Position numbers and translations under genes: made by a program
Shown: positions 42,784 to 51,509 of the stretch, piece after piece
Layout of the letters: every line of letters begins with the position of its first letter
Position numbering within the stretch: the first letter of the stretch is position 1
The notes under the pieces: generated by a model
The model's input: the letters and a program-made list of their open reading frames with translations, nothing else
The model's database searches: none
What the model was told of the DNA's origin: nothing
Assembly (NCBI RefSeq): GCF_002564045.1
Contig: NZ_PDJK01000002.1
Coordinates: forward strand, 3,348,001-3,412,000
DNA from: Amycolatopsis sulphurea
GTDB lineage: Bacteria; Actinomycetota; Actinomycetes; Mycobacteriales; Pseudonocardiaceae
Direction of reading: 5' to 3'
DNA length: 64,000 nt

Positions 42784-44469
42784 GTGACGGGTTTGGCGAG
42801 CGCGCTGCTCTCGCTTGCGCACGCCTTGTTCGGGCCGGGCTTCTGCCCCGGTGATTGGGTGTGGGCGACGACTACGGCGGGTGCGCTCGTCGCGCTCATC
42901 CCGGCGCTGGGTGCGCTGATCGTCGCGGTGGTCCGCAAGGGCACCGGCAATCGCTACGACGCCACTACGCTCAGCGTGTTCGGCCTCATCGGTGTCGTCA
43001 GCGTGCTGCTGCTGCCGTGGCTGCTGTCCTCCGGCGTCTCCCAGCTGTTCCAGGGTGCGGTGAGGGGCGCGGTAACCTGGCTTTCGGCGTCCGAGACGCA
43101 GACGCTGAACCAGGAATTCTGCACGTTCGTCGGGGTGCAGAAGACCTACCTCGGCGGCGGCCCGAATGTTTTCGAGACGCTGTTCTATCCCGGTGGCCTC
43201 AAGCTCTCCTACGCGCTGTACCTGCTGGCCTTGACGGTGCTGCCCGCGGGCTCGCTGCTGTTCGTCATGCTGCAGGCGCGCACCGCGTTCCGCCGCGGCC
43301 CGAAGTGGCCCGCGCGGTTCTTCTGGATCCCCTTCGTGGTGCTGGTGCTGGCAAGTGTCGGGATGACGGCCAACGTCGCGGTGCACTTCTGGCTCGGGTT
43401 CCTGCCCTTCAGCGTGCTCGGGCTGATCCCGGTCGCCATGGTCGGGCCACCGCCCTGGTCGGTGATCAACCGTCCGGAGCCGCGCCGGGAGGAGCCGCCC
43501 CCGCGCCGGGAGCCGCCGCCGGTGAGCAAGCCCTACCCGGCCACCGCGCTCTCTGCTCCGCTGGAGCCGCCGGGCCAGCTCGCCGCCATGCCGGGGCCGG
43601 TTCCGCCGCCACCCGGGTCCCGCGGGGCCGGCGGCAGCCGCTACCGGCGTACCCGGCGGCTCGGCCAAGGTGGCTTCGGCACTGTCTGGCAAGCCGTCGA
43701 CACTCAGCTGAACCGGACGGTCGCGCTGAAGATCGCGCACGCGCCCGACCACGACACCGCGGAGCGCATGCAGCGCGAGGCGCGGGCACTGGCCGTGGTC
43801 AACCACCCGAACTGCGTGCGGGTCTACGACCTCGTCGAGGAGCCGGACGGGCTCGCGCTGGTCATGGAGTACCTGGAGGGCCGCCCGCTCGCCGACGTGG
43901 TCGACGGCCAGGGCCCGATCGACGACGTGGCCGCCGGGCGGTTGTGGGCCACCATGGCCGGTGCGCTCGCCGCCGCGCACGAGAAGGGCGTGCTGCACCG
44001 CGACCTCAAGCCGTCCAACGTGATCCTCGATCCGGCCGGCATGGCGCACCTGATCGACTTCGGTATCGCGCGTAGCCAGGGCGACGCGAAGATGACGGCC
44101 ACCGGCATGATGATCGGCACCCCGGATTTCGTGGCGCCGGAGCAGGCGATGGGCGCCCCGGCGAGCCCGGCGTCGGACGCTTGGCAGCTCGCCGCCACGG
44201 TCAGCTACGCCCTCGCCGGGCAGCCGCCGCGTGGTACCCGCGAGACGCCGATGGCAGCACTGATGGCCGCCGCGCGCGCCGACCCTGTGTCGCACCTGCC
44301 GCGCCGGTCCGCGCACGCCCGCATCCTCGCCGCTTCGCTCGACCCGGAGCCACGCCACCGTCCGACGCTCCACGCCGTGCGCCGTGAGGTGGAAGGCTGG
44401 CTCAGCCGGGCCGGAAAGTCGACCGATGGGCCGGTCACCCAGATCGTGCCGCGCCACACACCCCGCTGA
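42784..44469 (+). CDS. Membrane Ser/Thr protein kinase with N-terminal membrane domain
   Basis: 561 residues. The N-terminal 220 residues hold about four to five membrane helices (for example ATTTAGALVALIPALGALIV, LFGLIGVVSVLLLPWLL-like, LSYALYLLALTVLPAGSLLF). A Pro-rich linker (225-285, EPRREEPPPRREPPP) leads to a complete Hanks-type kinase: GQGGFGTVW (about 295), VALKIA, HRDLKPSNVIL (about 405), DFGIARS and TPDFVAPEQAMG. Most actinobacterial kinases have the kinase first and a single later helix; here the order is reversed and there is no PASTA or extracellular sensor. GTG start with GAGGGGA upstream. The signal sensed is unknown. Confidence 0.9.
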   Translation: MTGLASALLSLAHALFGPGFCPGDWVWATTTAGALVALIPALGALIVAVVRKGTGNRYDATTLSVFGLIGVVSVLLLPWLLSSGVSQLFQGAVRGAVTWLSASETQTLNQEFCTFVGVQKTYLGGGPNVFETLFYPGGLKLSYALYLLALTVLPAGSLLFVMLQARTAFRRGPKWPARFFWIPFVVLVLASVGMTANVAVHFWLGFLPFSVLGLIPVAMVGPPPWSVINRPEPRREEPPPRREPPPVSKPYPATALSAPLEPPGQLAAMPGPVPPPPGSRGAGGSRYRRTRRLGQGGFGTVWQAVDTQLNRTVALKIAHAPDHDTAERMQREARALAVVNHPNCVRVYDLVEEPDGLALVMEYLEGRPLADVVDGQGPIDDVAAGRLWATMAGALAAAHEKGVLHRDLKPSNVILDPAGMAHLIDFGIARSQGDAKMTATGMMIGTPDFVAPEQAMGAPASPASDAWQLAATVSYALAGQPPRGTRETPMAALMAAARADPVSHLPRRSAHARILAASLDPEPRHRPTLHAVRREVEGWLSRAGKSTDGPVTQIVPRHTPR

Positions 44470-44490
44470 GCCCCCTGCTCCAACGCAAAG

Positions 44491-44543
44491 GCTGTGAAGG
44501 GACCCTTCACAGCCTCAGAGTCCGTGAAGGGTCCCTTCACAGC
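44491..44543. repeat. Nested palindromic repeat, copy E
   Basis: GCTGTGAAGGGACCCTTCAC, CAGCCTCAGAG spacer, then the mirrored half. Lies 22 bases after the kinase stop and 84 bases before the AraC gene on the same strand, where it could act as an intercistronic hairpin. Confidence 0.88.
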
Positions 44544-44626
44544 CTTGGTCCGGGGCGGCCGCCGCCGGCCTATTCCCGACGTTAGGCGGCCGCGGTGGTG
44601 ACCGGAAGTCGATAGGCTGCCACTTC

Positions 44627-45418
44627 ATGTTCGATTACGGTCACGCCGGGGCGATGCTGATCGGCGAGTTCCCGCTGCCCGCCGGCGCCTGGTTCCCGTG
44701 GCACGAGCATCCGGTGCACCAGCTCGTCTGGTCCGCGTGCGGGGTCGCCGCGGTGACCGTGCAAGACGCGCACTGGGTGCTCCCGCCGACCCGCGCGCTG
44801 TGGCTGCCCGCCGGCGTGTGGCACCGCACCGGCACGATCGGGCAGGCCGAGCTGCGCGGCATCTACGCCGCTCCAGACCGTTGCCCGGTCGGCTGGCCCG
44901 AGCCGCGGCTGGTGACCGTGCGCCCGCTGCTTCGGGAGCTGCTGGAGTACCTGTCCGACAGCGGGCTGGCCGCCCAGCCACGCGAGCGGGCCGAAGCCGT
45001 CGCCTTCGACCTGCTGGAACCACTCGAAGTCACCACGATCACGGTGCCGATGCCGGTCGATCCGCGGGCCCGGGACGTGGCGGCCGAGGTGCTCGCCGAT
45101 CCGGCGGACCACCGCGGGCTGGCCGAACTGGGCCGGGTCGTCGGGGCAGGCGAGCGGACGCTGGCGCGGGCGTTCGTGCGGGACTGCCGGATGACCTTCG
45201 GGACCTGGCGGACCCAGGTGCGGTTGCGTGCCGCGCTGCCGCTGCTGGCCGCGGGACTGCCGATGGCCACGGTCGCGCACCGGGTGGGCTACGCGACGGC
45301 GAGCGCGTTCGTGGCCGCGTTCCACCGGGCGGTCGGTGTGCCGCCGGGTGCCTACTTCAGTGCCACGGTCAGCGCCAGGAAGGCAGCCACATCTCCGCCT
45401 GCCAATGGCCGTCGGTGA
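44627..45418 (+). CDS. AraC-family regulator with N-terminal cupin
   Basis: 263 residues. Cupin-like sensor at the N-terminus (LPAGAWFPWHEHPVHQLVWS, LWLPAGVWHRTG), then two HTH motifs (LAELGRVVGAGERTLARAFV and MATVAHRVGYATASAFVAAF). This layout is that of the NimR/NimT-like AraC subgroup, often controlling an adjacent efflux gene; none is adjacent here. ATG 44627 is preceded at 8-10 bases by TAGGCT, a -10 box, so the message is probably leaderless. The 3' end overlaps the convergent pmt gene by 50 bases. Confidence 0.88.
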   Translation: MFDYGHAGAMLIGEFPLPAGAWFPWHEHPVHQLVWSACGVAAVTVQDAHWVLPPTRALWLPAGVWHRTGTIGQAELRGIYAAPDRCPVGWPEPRLVTVRPLLRELLEYLSDSGLAAQPRERAEAVAFDLLEPLEVTTITVPMPVDPRARDVAAEVLADPADHRGLAELGRVVGAGERTLARAFVRDCRMTFGTWRTQVRLRAALPLLAAGLPMATVAHRVGYATASAFVAAFHRAVGVPPGAYFSATVSARKAATSPPANGRR

Positions 45419-46937
45419 TCGGGATGCCGTTGAGGATCGGCCACAGCCAGGCGAAGTTGGCCACCACCAGCCCGGTGTAGAGGGCGACCACGAGCAGACC
45501 GGTGCCCCGGCGTTCGACCCCGCGTCTGGCACTGCCCAGGATCTGCCCGAGCACCAGCACCAGCCCGAGCACCAGGAACGGGGCCAGCGGAGTGGCGTAG
45601 AAGAAGTACATCTGCCGGTCGATGTTGGTGAACCAGGGCAGGTAGCCCGCGAAGTACCCGGCGAGCACCGCGGCGTAGCGCCAGTCGGTGCGGAAGATCG
45701 AGCGCCACAGCCCCCAGCCGAGCACCGGCCCGGCCAGCCACCACATCGCGGGCGTGCCGATCAGCATGGTCGCGCCGATGCAGCGGGACTCACCGCAGCC
45801 GGTCACCGAGCCGTCGTAGTAATAGAGCATCGGACGCAGGCCCATCGGCCAGGTCCACGGCTTGGACTCCCAGGGATGCGGTTTGTCCTTGGGCGTCAGC
45901 AGGGTTTCGTGGAAATGCAGGACGTTGGCGGTGTAGTCGCCGAGCGAGCGCAGCGCGGGCGGGAGCCAGCCGAACATCCCGGAGGCGACGTTCTTGATCT
46001 CGGTGTAGTGCCGGTCGGTGGCCGTCTCGCTGGCGAACCAGGCCCAATACGAGGCCAGGTACATCAGCAGCGGCACCACCACGATCGCCCACAGCGCAGG
46101 CAGCACGTCGCGCCGGATGGTGCCCAGCCACGGCCGTTGCACCCCGGCCGCACGCCGGGCCGCCACGTCGAAGAACACGGTCAGCAGGCCGTACCCGGCG
46201 ATGTAGTAGAGCGCGGACCACTTGACCCCGAAGGTCAGCCCGATCATCAGCCCGGTGCCGAACCGCCACCAGCGGAAGCCGAGCTTCGGGCCCCACTGCG
46301 ATTCGCCGATCCAGCCCCCGCGCACCGCCACCGCGAGCCGTTGCCGTACCTGATCGCGGTCGGCGAGCACACAGGCGAACGCGGCGAGCACGAACAGCGC
46401 GATGAAGATGTCCAGCATGCCCATGCGGGATTGCAGGTGCAGCACGCCGTCGCAGATCACCAGCACGCCGGCGATCCCGCCGAGCAGCGTCGAGCGGGTC
46501 AGCCGCCGGGCGATCCGCACGGTCAGCGCCACGATGATCGTGCCCGCGACCGCGGCCATGATCCGCCAGCCCCATGCGTTGTAGCCGAACAGCCATTCGC
46601 CGAATGCGATGAAGTCCTTCGCCAGCGGCGGGTGGACGATCAGCTCGTACCCGGCGTTGTCCTCGTACCCGCCGTTACGCAGCATCTGTGCGGCCTGCGG
46701 TACGTAGTGCTTCTCGTCGAAGACCGGCGTGCCCTTGTCCGTGGCCAGCCCGAGGTTCTGCAGCCGGACGACCGCGCCGATCGCGGTGAGCACGAGGGTG
46801 ACGATCCAGCCGCGCAGCCGGTCGGTGGGCATCCCGCGGCCGAGCAGCGCGGCCTCGCGGTCGGTCGGCGGCTGCAGCGTGCCGACCGATCCCGACCGCG
46901 CGCTTTCGTCGTCGGCACGGGTCAACAGCGCGGTCAC
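45369..46937 (-). CDS. pmt: Protein O-mannosyltransferase (GT39)
   Basis: 522 residues with about ten membrane helices. It transfers mannose from polyprenyl-phosphate mannose to exported proteins. The catalytic acidic pair of the first loop is in TPVFDEKHYVPQA; HPPLAKDFIAFGEW and the conserved MGMLDIFIALF follow. GTG 46937 is used: a -10-like TAGTAT lies eight bases upstream, giving a leaderless start; extension to 47087 has no helices or signals. In many actinobacteria, including Mycobacterium, this gene is directly divergent from rsmI. Here 9 kb of polysaccharide genes separate them. Confidence 0.93.
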   Translation of the reverse strand: MTALLTRADDESARSGSVGTLQPPTDREAALLGRGMPTDRLRGWIVTLVLTAIGAVVRLQNLGLATDKGTPVFDEKHYVPQAAQMLRNGGYEDNAGYELIVHPPLAKDFIAFGEWLFGYNAWGWRIMAAVAGTIIVALTVRIARRLTRSTLLGGIAGVLVICDGVLHLQSRMGMLDIFIALFVLAAFACVLADRDQVRQRLAVAVRGGWIGESQWGPKLGFRWWRFGTGLMIGLTFGVKWSALYYIAGYGLLTVFFDVAARRAAGVQRPWLGTIRRDVLPALWAIVVVPLLMYLASYWAWFASETATDRHYTEIKNVASGMFGWLPPALRSLGDYTANVLHFHETLLTPKDKPHPWESKPWTWPMGLRPMLYYYDGSVTGCGESRCIGATMLIGTPAMWWLAGPVLGWGLWRSIFRTDWRYAAVLAGYFAGYLPWFTNIDRQMYFFYATPLAPFLVLGLVLVLGQILGSARRGVERRGTGLLVVALYTGLVVANFAWLWPILNGIPITDGHWQAEMWLPSWR

Positions 46938-47301
46938 GAGGCCCGATACTACGTGCCGAAGCGTGCCCGGACCCTGCCGGGCGGTTCGCGGCCGCCGGGA
47001 CAACCGCCCGTCCCCTGAAGAGGGGGACTCGCCGGACAACCGGGCCGTTGATCCATTCGGGTCAACCTTTCGAGTGACACTGGTCACCGGACAATGAATG
47101 GTGCCCGGTTCCGGGTGGGAGAAGTCTGCGCCGGCGCAGGGGTTTTGCCCGTTCTTACCAATTTTTGGTACTTTTTCCCTATCTGGTGACGTTGTAGGTT
47201 ACTGATCGTCCGAATCGGCCGTCCGAAGCTGGAGCTATCCGCGAAATCACCTATCGGCGAATTATCCAGGCTTGCTCGGTTATTGCGGAGGAAACGAATT
47301 A
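46938..47301. promoter_or_regulatory. Divergent promoter region between pmt and the wec operon
   Basis: 364 bases without a gene. The wec-proximal part (47145-47300) is AT-rich against the surrounding GC and contains TACCAA ttt TTGGTA (47156-47170), a perfect inverted repeat, followed by CTTTTTCCCTATCTGGTGAC and a TAGGTT -10-like box (47205-47210). The pmt side has TAGTAT as a leaderless -10. The palindrome is a candidate operator for the polysaccharide operon. Confidence 0.5.
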
Positions 47302-48423
47302 ATGGCGCCCACGGTCCTGCACGTGGTCAGCGCGCGTCCCAATTTCGTCAAGGTGGCCCCGATTCACCGGGCCATTACCCGGCGGGGGCGGCTGCGGCAA
47401 CTGATCGTCCACACCGGACAGCACTACGACGCGGACATGAGCGACGTGTTCTTCCGCGAGCTGGGCCTGCCCGCGCCCGACGTCCGCCTGCGCGTGGGTG
47501 CCGGTAGTCACGCGGAGCAGACCGGACAGGTCGTGCTCGGTCTGGCCGAGACGCTGCGTACCCACCGTCCCTCGCTCGTGTCTGTGGTGGGTGACACCAA
47601 CGGGGCGCTGTCGGCCGCGTTGTCCGCGGCCAAGTCCGGAATTCCGGTCGCCCACGTGGAAGCCGGGCTGCGCAGCTACGACCGGGCGATGCCCGAGGAG
47701 CTCAACCGGGTGCTCATCGATCACCTCGCGGATGTTCTGCTCATTCCCTCCGAAGACGCGCTCGGCAATCTGCGGCGCGAAGGGATCGGCGAGGACCGGG
47801 TGCACCACGTGGGCAATGTCATGATCGACACGCTCCTGCGGTTCGTGGCGCGGGCGAAACAGCTGCCGGTACCGGCTGGGTTGGTGCCCGGCGAGTATGC
47901 CCTGTGCACCCTGCACCGTCCATCCAATGTGGACAACGAAGAGCAGTTGCTTGCGCTGCTCGGCGCGATTATCGACCTGTCCGCACGGATTCCGGTGGTT
48001 TTTCCCAGCCACCCGCGTACCAGGGCGATGCTGGACAGGCCACGGCTCAAGGCCGTGTGGGAACGCGCACCGCGGTTGCTGCTGGTGCCGCCGGCCGGCT
48101 ATCTGGAATTCCTCGCGCTGACCATGCGGGCCCGCCTCGTGCTGACCGATTCGGGGGGTCTGCAGGAGGAGACAACGGCGCTGGGTGTCCCGTGCCTGAC
48201 CCTGCGGGAGAACACCGAGCGCCCGATCACTGTCGAGCAGGGGACCAACACCCTGGTCGGCACGGACCCCGCGGCGATCAGGGCGGTCGCGTTCGCGGTA
48301 CTGGACGGGGGCGGCAAGCCCGGGCGGGTGCCCGAGCGCTGGGACGGCCGGACGGCGGACCGCATCGCGGAGGTCTACGAACGCGTGCTCGCGGTGCCGG
48401 AATCCGGCGTGGTGCGCCTCTGA
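47302..48423 (+). CDS. wecB: UDP-N-acetylglucosamine 2-epimerase (non-hydrolysing)
   Basis: 373 residues (E. coli WecB is about 376). Converts UDP-GlcNAc to UDP-ManNAc. Seen are SARPNFVKVAPIHRAI, HTGQHYDADMS, VVGDTNGALSAAL, HVEAGLRSYDRAMPEELNR and the UDP-binding DSGGLQEETTALGVPCLTLR with RENTERPIT. GGAGGA lies ten bases before ATG 47302. First gene of the ECA-like operon; the stop overlaps wecD (TGATG). Its product feeds WecC at the operon's end. Confidence 0.92.
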   Translation: MAPTVLHVVSARPNFVKVAPIHRAITRRGRLRQLIVHTGQHYDADMSDVFFRELGLPAPDVRLRVGAGSHAEQTGQVVLGLAETLRTHRPSLVSVVGDTNGALSAALSAAKSGIPVAHVEAGLRSYDRAMPEELNRVLIDHLADVLLIPSEDALGNLRREGIGEDRVHHVGNVMIDTLLRFVARAKQLPVPAGLVPGEYALCTLHRPSNVDNEEQLLALLGAIIDLSARIPVVFPSHPRTRAMLDRPRLKAVWERAPRLLLVPPAGYLEFLALTMRARLVLTDSGGLQEETTALGVPCLTLRENTERPITVEQGTNTLVGTDPAAIRAVAFAVLDGGGKPGRVPERWDGRTADRIAEVYERVLAVPESGVVRL

Positions 48424-49112
48424 TGGGGGTGCACGCCGAGGTGGTCCGGCTGGACTGGGCGAGCGAGTTCTTCGCCATGCGTTGTGCCCGCCTGGTCTTT
48501 TCCGTGGGGGCCGGTCCGCTGGCGCTGCCCGCGGTGCGGCGGTTCGACGTCGTGGAGGCGAAGATCGGCGCCGATCGGCCGGGGACCGCCGCCGCGCTGA
48601 AAGCGCTGGGTTTCCGGGACGTCGAGGGCGCGGTGGATTTCGTGCTGCCGGTTCCGGGGAAAACCGGCAGCGCCCACGTGCCCGCCGGGGAGGCCGACAT
48701 TCCCCGGCTGCGGGAGATCGTCCCCGGAGTGTTCCGGACCAGTCGCTTCCGCCCGCCCTGGTACACCGAGGCGCAGCGGGACGATTTCTACCGGCAATGG
48801 CTGGAAAACGCCGTGCACGGCAGCTACGACGACGAATGCCTGCTGGTGCGCGAGGGCGGGGACATCGCGGGGTACGTGACGGTACGCCGAACTGGCGAGG
48901 ATTCGGCGCGGGTGGGCCTGCTGGCAGCGGCGCCGGGGTGGACCGGGCGCGGTATCGGCGGGCGCCTGGTGGCCGCTGCCCAGCACTGGTGTGCGGCGCG
49001 TGGCGTGCGCAGGCTCACCATCGTCACCCAGCCGGGCAACCTGGCCGCAATCCGTTCCTACCAGGCACACGGCGGTGTCGTGTCCGCGAAGGCCCGCTGG
49101 ATGTATCGATGA
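48423..49112 (+). CDS. wecD: GNAT acetyltransferase, WecD-like (dTDP-fucosamine acetyltransferase)
   Basis: 229 residues (E. coli WecD about 224). The C-terminal half is a GNAT fold with the acetyl-CoA loop APGWTGRGIGGRLVAAA and YQAHGGVV near the end. The N-terminal half starts LDWASEFFAMRCARLVF, the WDSEFFG-like opening of WecD, and contains FRPPWYTEAQRDDFYRQW, also WecD-like. It would acetylate dTDP-4-amino-4,6-dideoxygalactose to dTDP-Fuc4NAc. Overlaps wecB and wecE. The name rests on the distinctive N-terminal half plus position. Confidence 0.85.
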   Translation: MGVHAEVVRLDWASEFFAMRCARLVFSVGAGPLALPAVRRFDVVEAKIGADRPGTAAALKALGFRDVEGAVDFVLPVPGKTGSAHVPAGEADIPRLREIVPGVFRTSRFRPPWYTEAQRDDFYRQWLENAVHGSYDDECLLVREGGDIAGYVTVRRTGEDSARVGLLAAAPGWTGRGIGGRLVAAAQHWCAARGVRRLTIVTQPGNLAAIRSYQAHGGVVSAKARWMYR

Positions 49113-50239
49113 TCCCGTTCAACAGCCCGCCGGTCGTCGGAACCGAAATGGACTACGTGCGCAGGGCCGTCCACAGTGGAGGGCTCTCCGGCGGTGGCAG
49201 CGTCACCGCTGCGTGTGAGTCGTGGCTGGAGCGCGAGCTCTCCGCGCACCGGGCATTCCTCACCCCGTCGTGCACGGCGGCGCTGGAGATGACCGCCCTC
49301 CTGCTGGGGATCGGACCGGGCGACGAGGTCATCATGCCCAGCTATACCTTCGTTTCCACGGCCAACGCCTTCGTGCTGCGCGGCGCGAGGATCGTTTTCG
49401 TCGATGTCCGGCCGGACACGATGAACCTCGACGAGCGGAAGATCGAGGCGGCGATCACCGAGCGCACCCGCGTGATCGTGCCGGTGCACTACGCGGGGGT
49501 GGCCTGCGACATGGACACGATCATGGCCATTGCGCAGAAGTACCGGCTGTGGGTGGTCGAGGACGCGGCACAGGCCATGCTCGCGACCCATCGCGACCGG
49601 GCGCTGGGCACCATCGGCCATTTCGGTTGTTTCAGCTTCCACGAAACGAAGGGCTACACGGCGGGTGGCGAAGGCGGCGCGTTGCTGGTCAACGACGCGG
49701 AATTCGTGGCGCGTACGGAAATCCTGCGGGAGAAGGGCACCAACCGCATCGAGTTCTGGCGTGGGGACGTGGACAAGTACACCTGGCGGGATCTCGGTTC
49801 CAGCTACCTCATGTCCGAGCTGCAGGCCGCGTACCTGCTGGCCCAGCTGGAATCCGCGAACCGGATCGACCGCAGACGCGGTGAGCTTTGGGACGGCTAC
49901 GCCGCCGCGTTCGGGCACCTGGCGGCCAACGGCACTGTGCAGGTCCAGCGGATTCCCGCCGGGGTACGGCACAACGCACACATGTTCTACCTGAAACTGC
50001 GGGACGCAGGCCATCGCGACGACTTCATCGACGCCATGAAGAGCCGCGGTGTCCTGGCTGTTTTCCATTACGTCCCGCTGCACAGCAGCCCGGCGGGCCT
50101 GCGGTTCGGCCGCTTCCACGGCGAAGACGTCTGCACCACTACGGAAAGTGAACGGCTGGTCCGGCTGCCGCTGTTCTACAACCTGACCGACGAGCAGCAC
50201 CGCGCCGTGATCGACGCCGTGCTCGGCTACTTTGGCTGA
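49109..50239 (+). CDS. wecE: dTDP-4-amino-4,6-dideoxygalactose transaminase
   Basis: 376 residues, the same length as E. coli WecE. A DegT/DnrJ/EryC1-family PLP aminotransferase: opening IPFNSPPVVGTEMDYVRRAV, MPSYTFVSTANAFVLRGARI, VEDAAQAM, and the PLP lysine in FSFHETKGYTAGGEGGALL (about residue 181). FHETKN/G is the WecE/RffA variant of the family's SFHxxK. It would aminate dTDP-4-keto-6-deoxyglucose. Start overlaps wecD (ATGA); end overlaps wzx. Confidence 0.92.
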   Translation: MIPFNSPPVVGTEMDYVRRAVHSGGLSGGGSVTAACESWLERELSAHRAFLTPSCTAALEMTALLLGIGPGDEVIMPSYTFVSTANAFVLRGARIVFVDVRPDTMNLDERKIEAAITERTRVIVPVHYAGVACDMDTIMAIAQKYRLWVVEDAAQAMLATHRDRALGTIGHFGCFSFHETKGYTAGGEGGALLVNDAEFVARTEILREKGTNRIEFWRGDVDKYTWRDLGSSYLMSELQAAYLLAQLESANRIDRRRGELWDGYAAAFGHLAANGTVQVQRIPAGVRHNAHMFYLKLRDAGHRDDFIDAMKSRGVLAVFHYVPLHSSPAGLRFGRFHGEDVCTTTESERLVRLPLFYNLTDEQHRAVIDAVLGYFG

Positions 50240-51509
50240 CCCTGCCGCCGTGCGGGCCAAGTCCCTGACCGGGGTGGCGGCCTGGACGGCGGTGTCCACC
50301 GCCCTCAAGCTGGCCGCGAGCCTGCTGGTGATGAAGCTGCTCGCGGTGTCCTATGGGCCGGTCGGCGTCGGGCTCGCGGGGAACCTGCTCACCTTCGTCA
50401 CCGTGCTCACGACGTTCGCCGGCGGTGGCATATACAACGGTGTCACCAAGTATGTCGCCGCATTGCCCGAGGACGGCAGGCGCCGGGTGCTGGGCACGTC
50501 GGCGACCGTGGTGCTTGGCTGCTCGCTGCTGGTCGGTGTGGCACTGCTCGTGCTGGCGGACCCGATCGGCCGGTTGCTCTTCGGAAGGGATGGCTTCGCC
50601 GGGCCGGTACGCGCGCTGGCGGTGGTCCAATTCGGACTGGCATACGCGAGCTTGTACCAGTCGATCCTGAAAGGGCGGCGTGATGCCACCGGCACCGCGT
50701 TGTCGGTCATCGGTGGCAGCGTGCTCGGTGCGAGCGCGTACTGGATTTGCGGGGTTCTCGGCGGATATACCGGAGCGCTGATCGGGCTCGGCCTGCTTCC
50801 CGCGCTGGCCGTGGTGCCCTCGTACCTGGTCCTTCGCCGCCGCGATCGGGACTCGCTGCGGATGCTGCGGCCGTCGTGGGATACCGAGACAGCCCGTCGG
50901 CTCGGGAAATTCGCGATCATGGTCGCGGTCACCGCGGCGCTGCTGCCCTCCGTCCATATTTTCCTGCGGCACCTGCTGGCCGACGCACATGGCCTGGGGG
51001 AAGCCGGCATCTGGCAGGGCATGAGCAAGATTTCCGACTCTTACCTGCAATTGCTCACCGCGCCGTTGTCGTTGTACCTGCTGCCGTCGCTGTCCAGGCT
51101 CAGTCACGCCGGGGAGATTTCGCGCGAGGTGGGCCGCGCGCTGCGGTTCGTGCTCGTCGCGGCCGGCGTGGTCGCGCTCGGGCTGTGGCTCACCCGTGAC
51201 CTGGTGATCGAGATGCTGTACTCCGGCGAGTTCACCGCCATGCGGGAATTGTTCGCCTGGCAGCTGTGCGGAGACGTGCTGAAAGTGGGCGCCTACGTAT
51301 TCGGGTACTTCGTACTGGCTCGTGCTTCACTGCGGTTCTACGTCTTGGCCGAGGTCAGTCAGTTCGTCCTGCTCTGCACAATTTCCCTGATCCTGATACC
51401 CGCGCACGGCGCGGTGGGCGCGACCCAGGCCTACCTCGTGACCTACGTTGTCCACTTCACGCTGTGCTGTGCGGTTTTCTTGCTGTGGCGGCGGAAGGCA
51501 CGCCGATGA
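50232..51509 (+). CDS. wzxE: Lipid-linked oligosaccharide flippase, WzxE-like
   Basis: 425 residues, about twelve membrane helices of the MATE-like polysaccharide flippase fold (E. coli WzxE about 416). N-terminus SLTGVAAWTAVSTALKLAAS then LVMKLLAVSYGPVGVGLAGN closely follows WzxE. It would flip the undecaprenyl-PP-linked repeat across the membrane. Starts with TTG inside the 3' end of wecE; GTG 50250 is an alternative. Transmembrane count is by eye. Confidence 0.88.
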   Translation: MADPAAVRAKSLTGVAAWTAVSTALKLAASLLVMKLLAVSYGPVGVGLAGNLLTFVTVLTTFAGGGIYNGVTKYVAALPEDGRRRVLGTSATVVLGCSLLVGVALLVLADPIGRLLFGRDGFAGPVRALAVVQFGLAYASLYQSILKGRRDATGTALSVIGGSVLGASAYWICGVLGGYTGALIGLGLLPALAVVPSYLVLRRRDRDSLRMLRPSWDTETARRLGKFAIMVAVTAALLPSVHIFLRHLLADAHGLGEAGIWQGMSKISDSYLQLLTAPLSLYLLPSLSRLSHAGEISREVGRALRFVLVAAGVVALGLWLTRDLVIEMLYSGEFTAMRELFAWQLCGDVLKVGAYVFGYFVLARASLRFYVLAEVSQFVLLCTISLILIPAHGAVGATQAYLVTYVVHFTLCCAVFLLWRRKARR

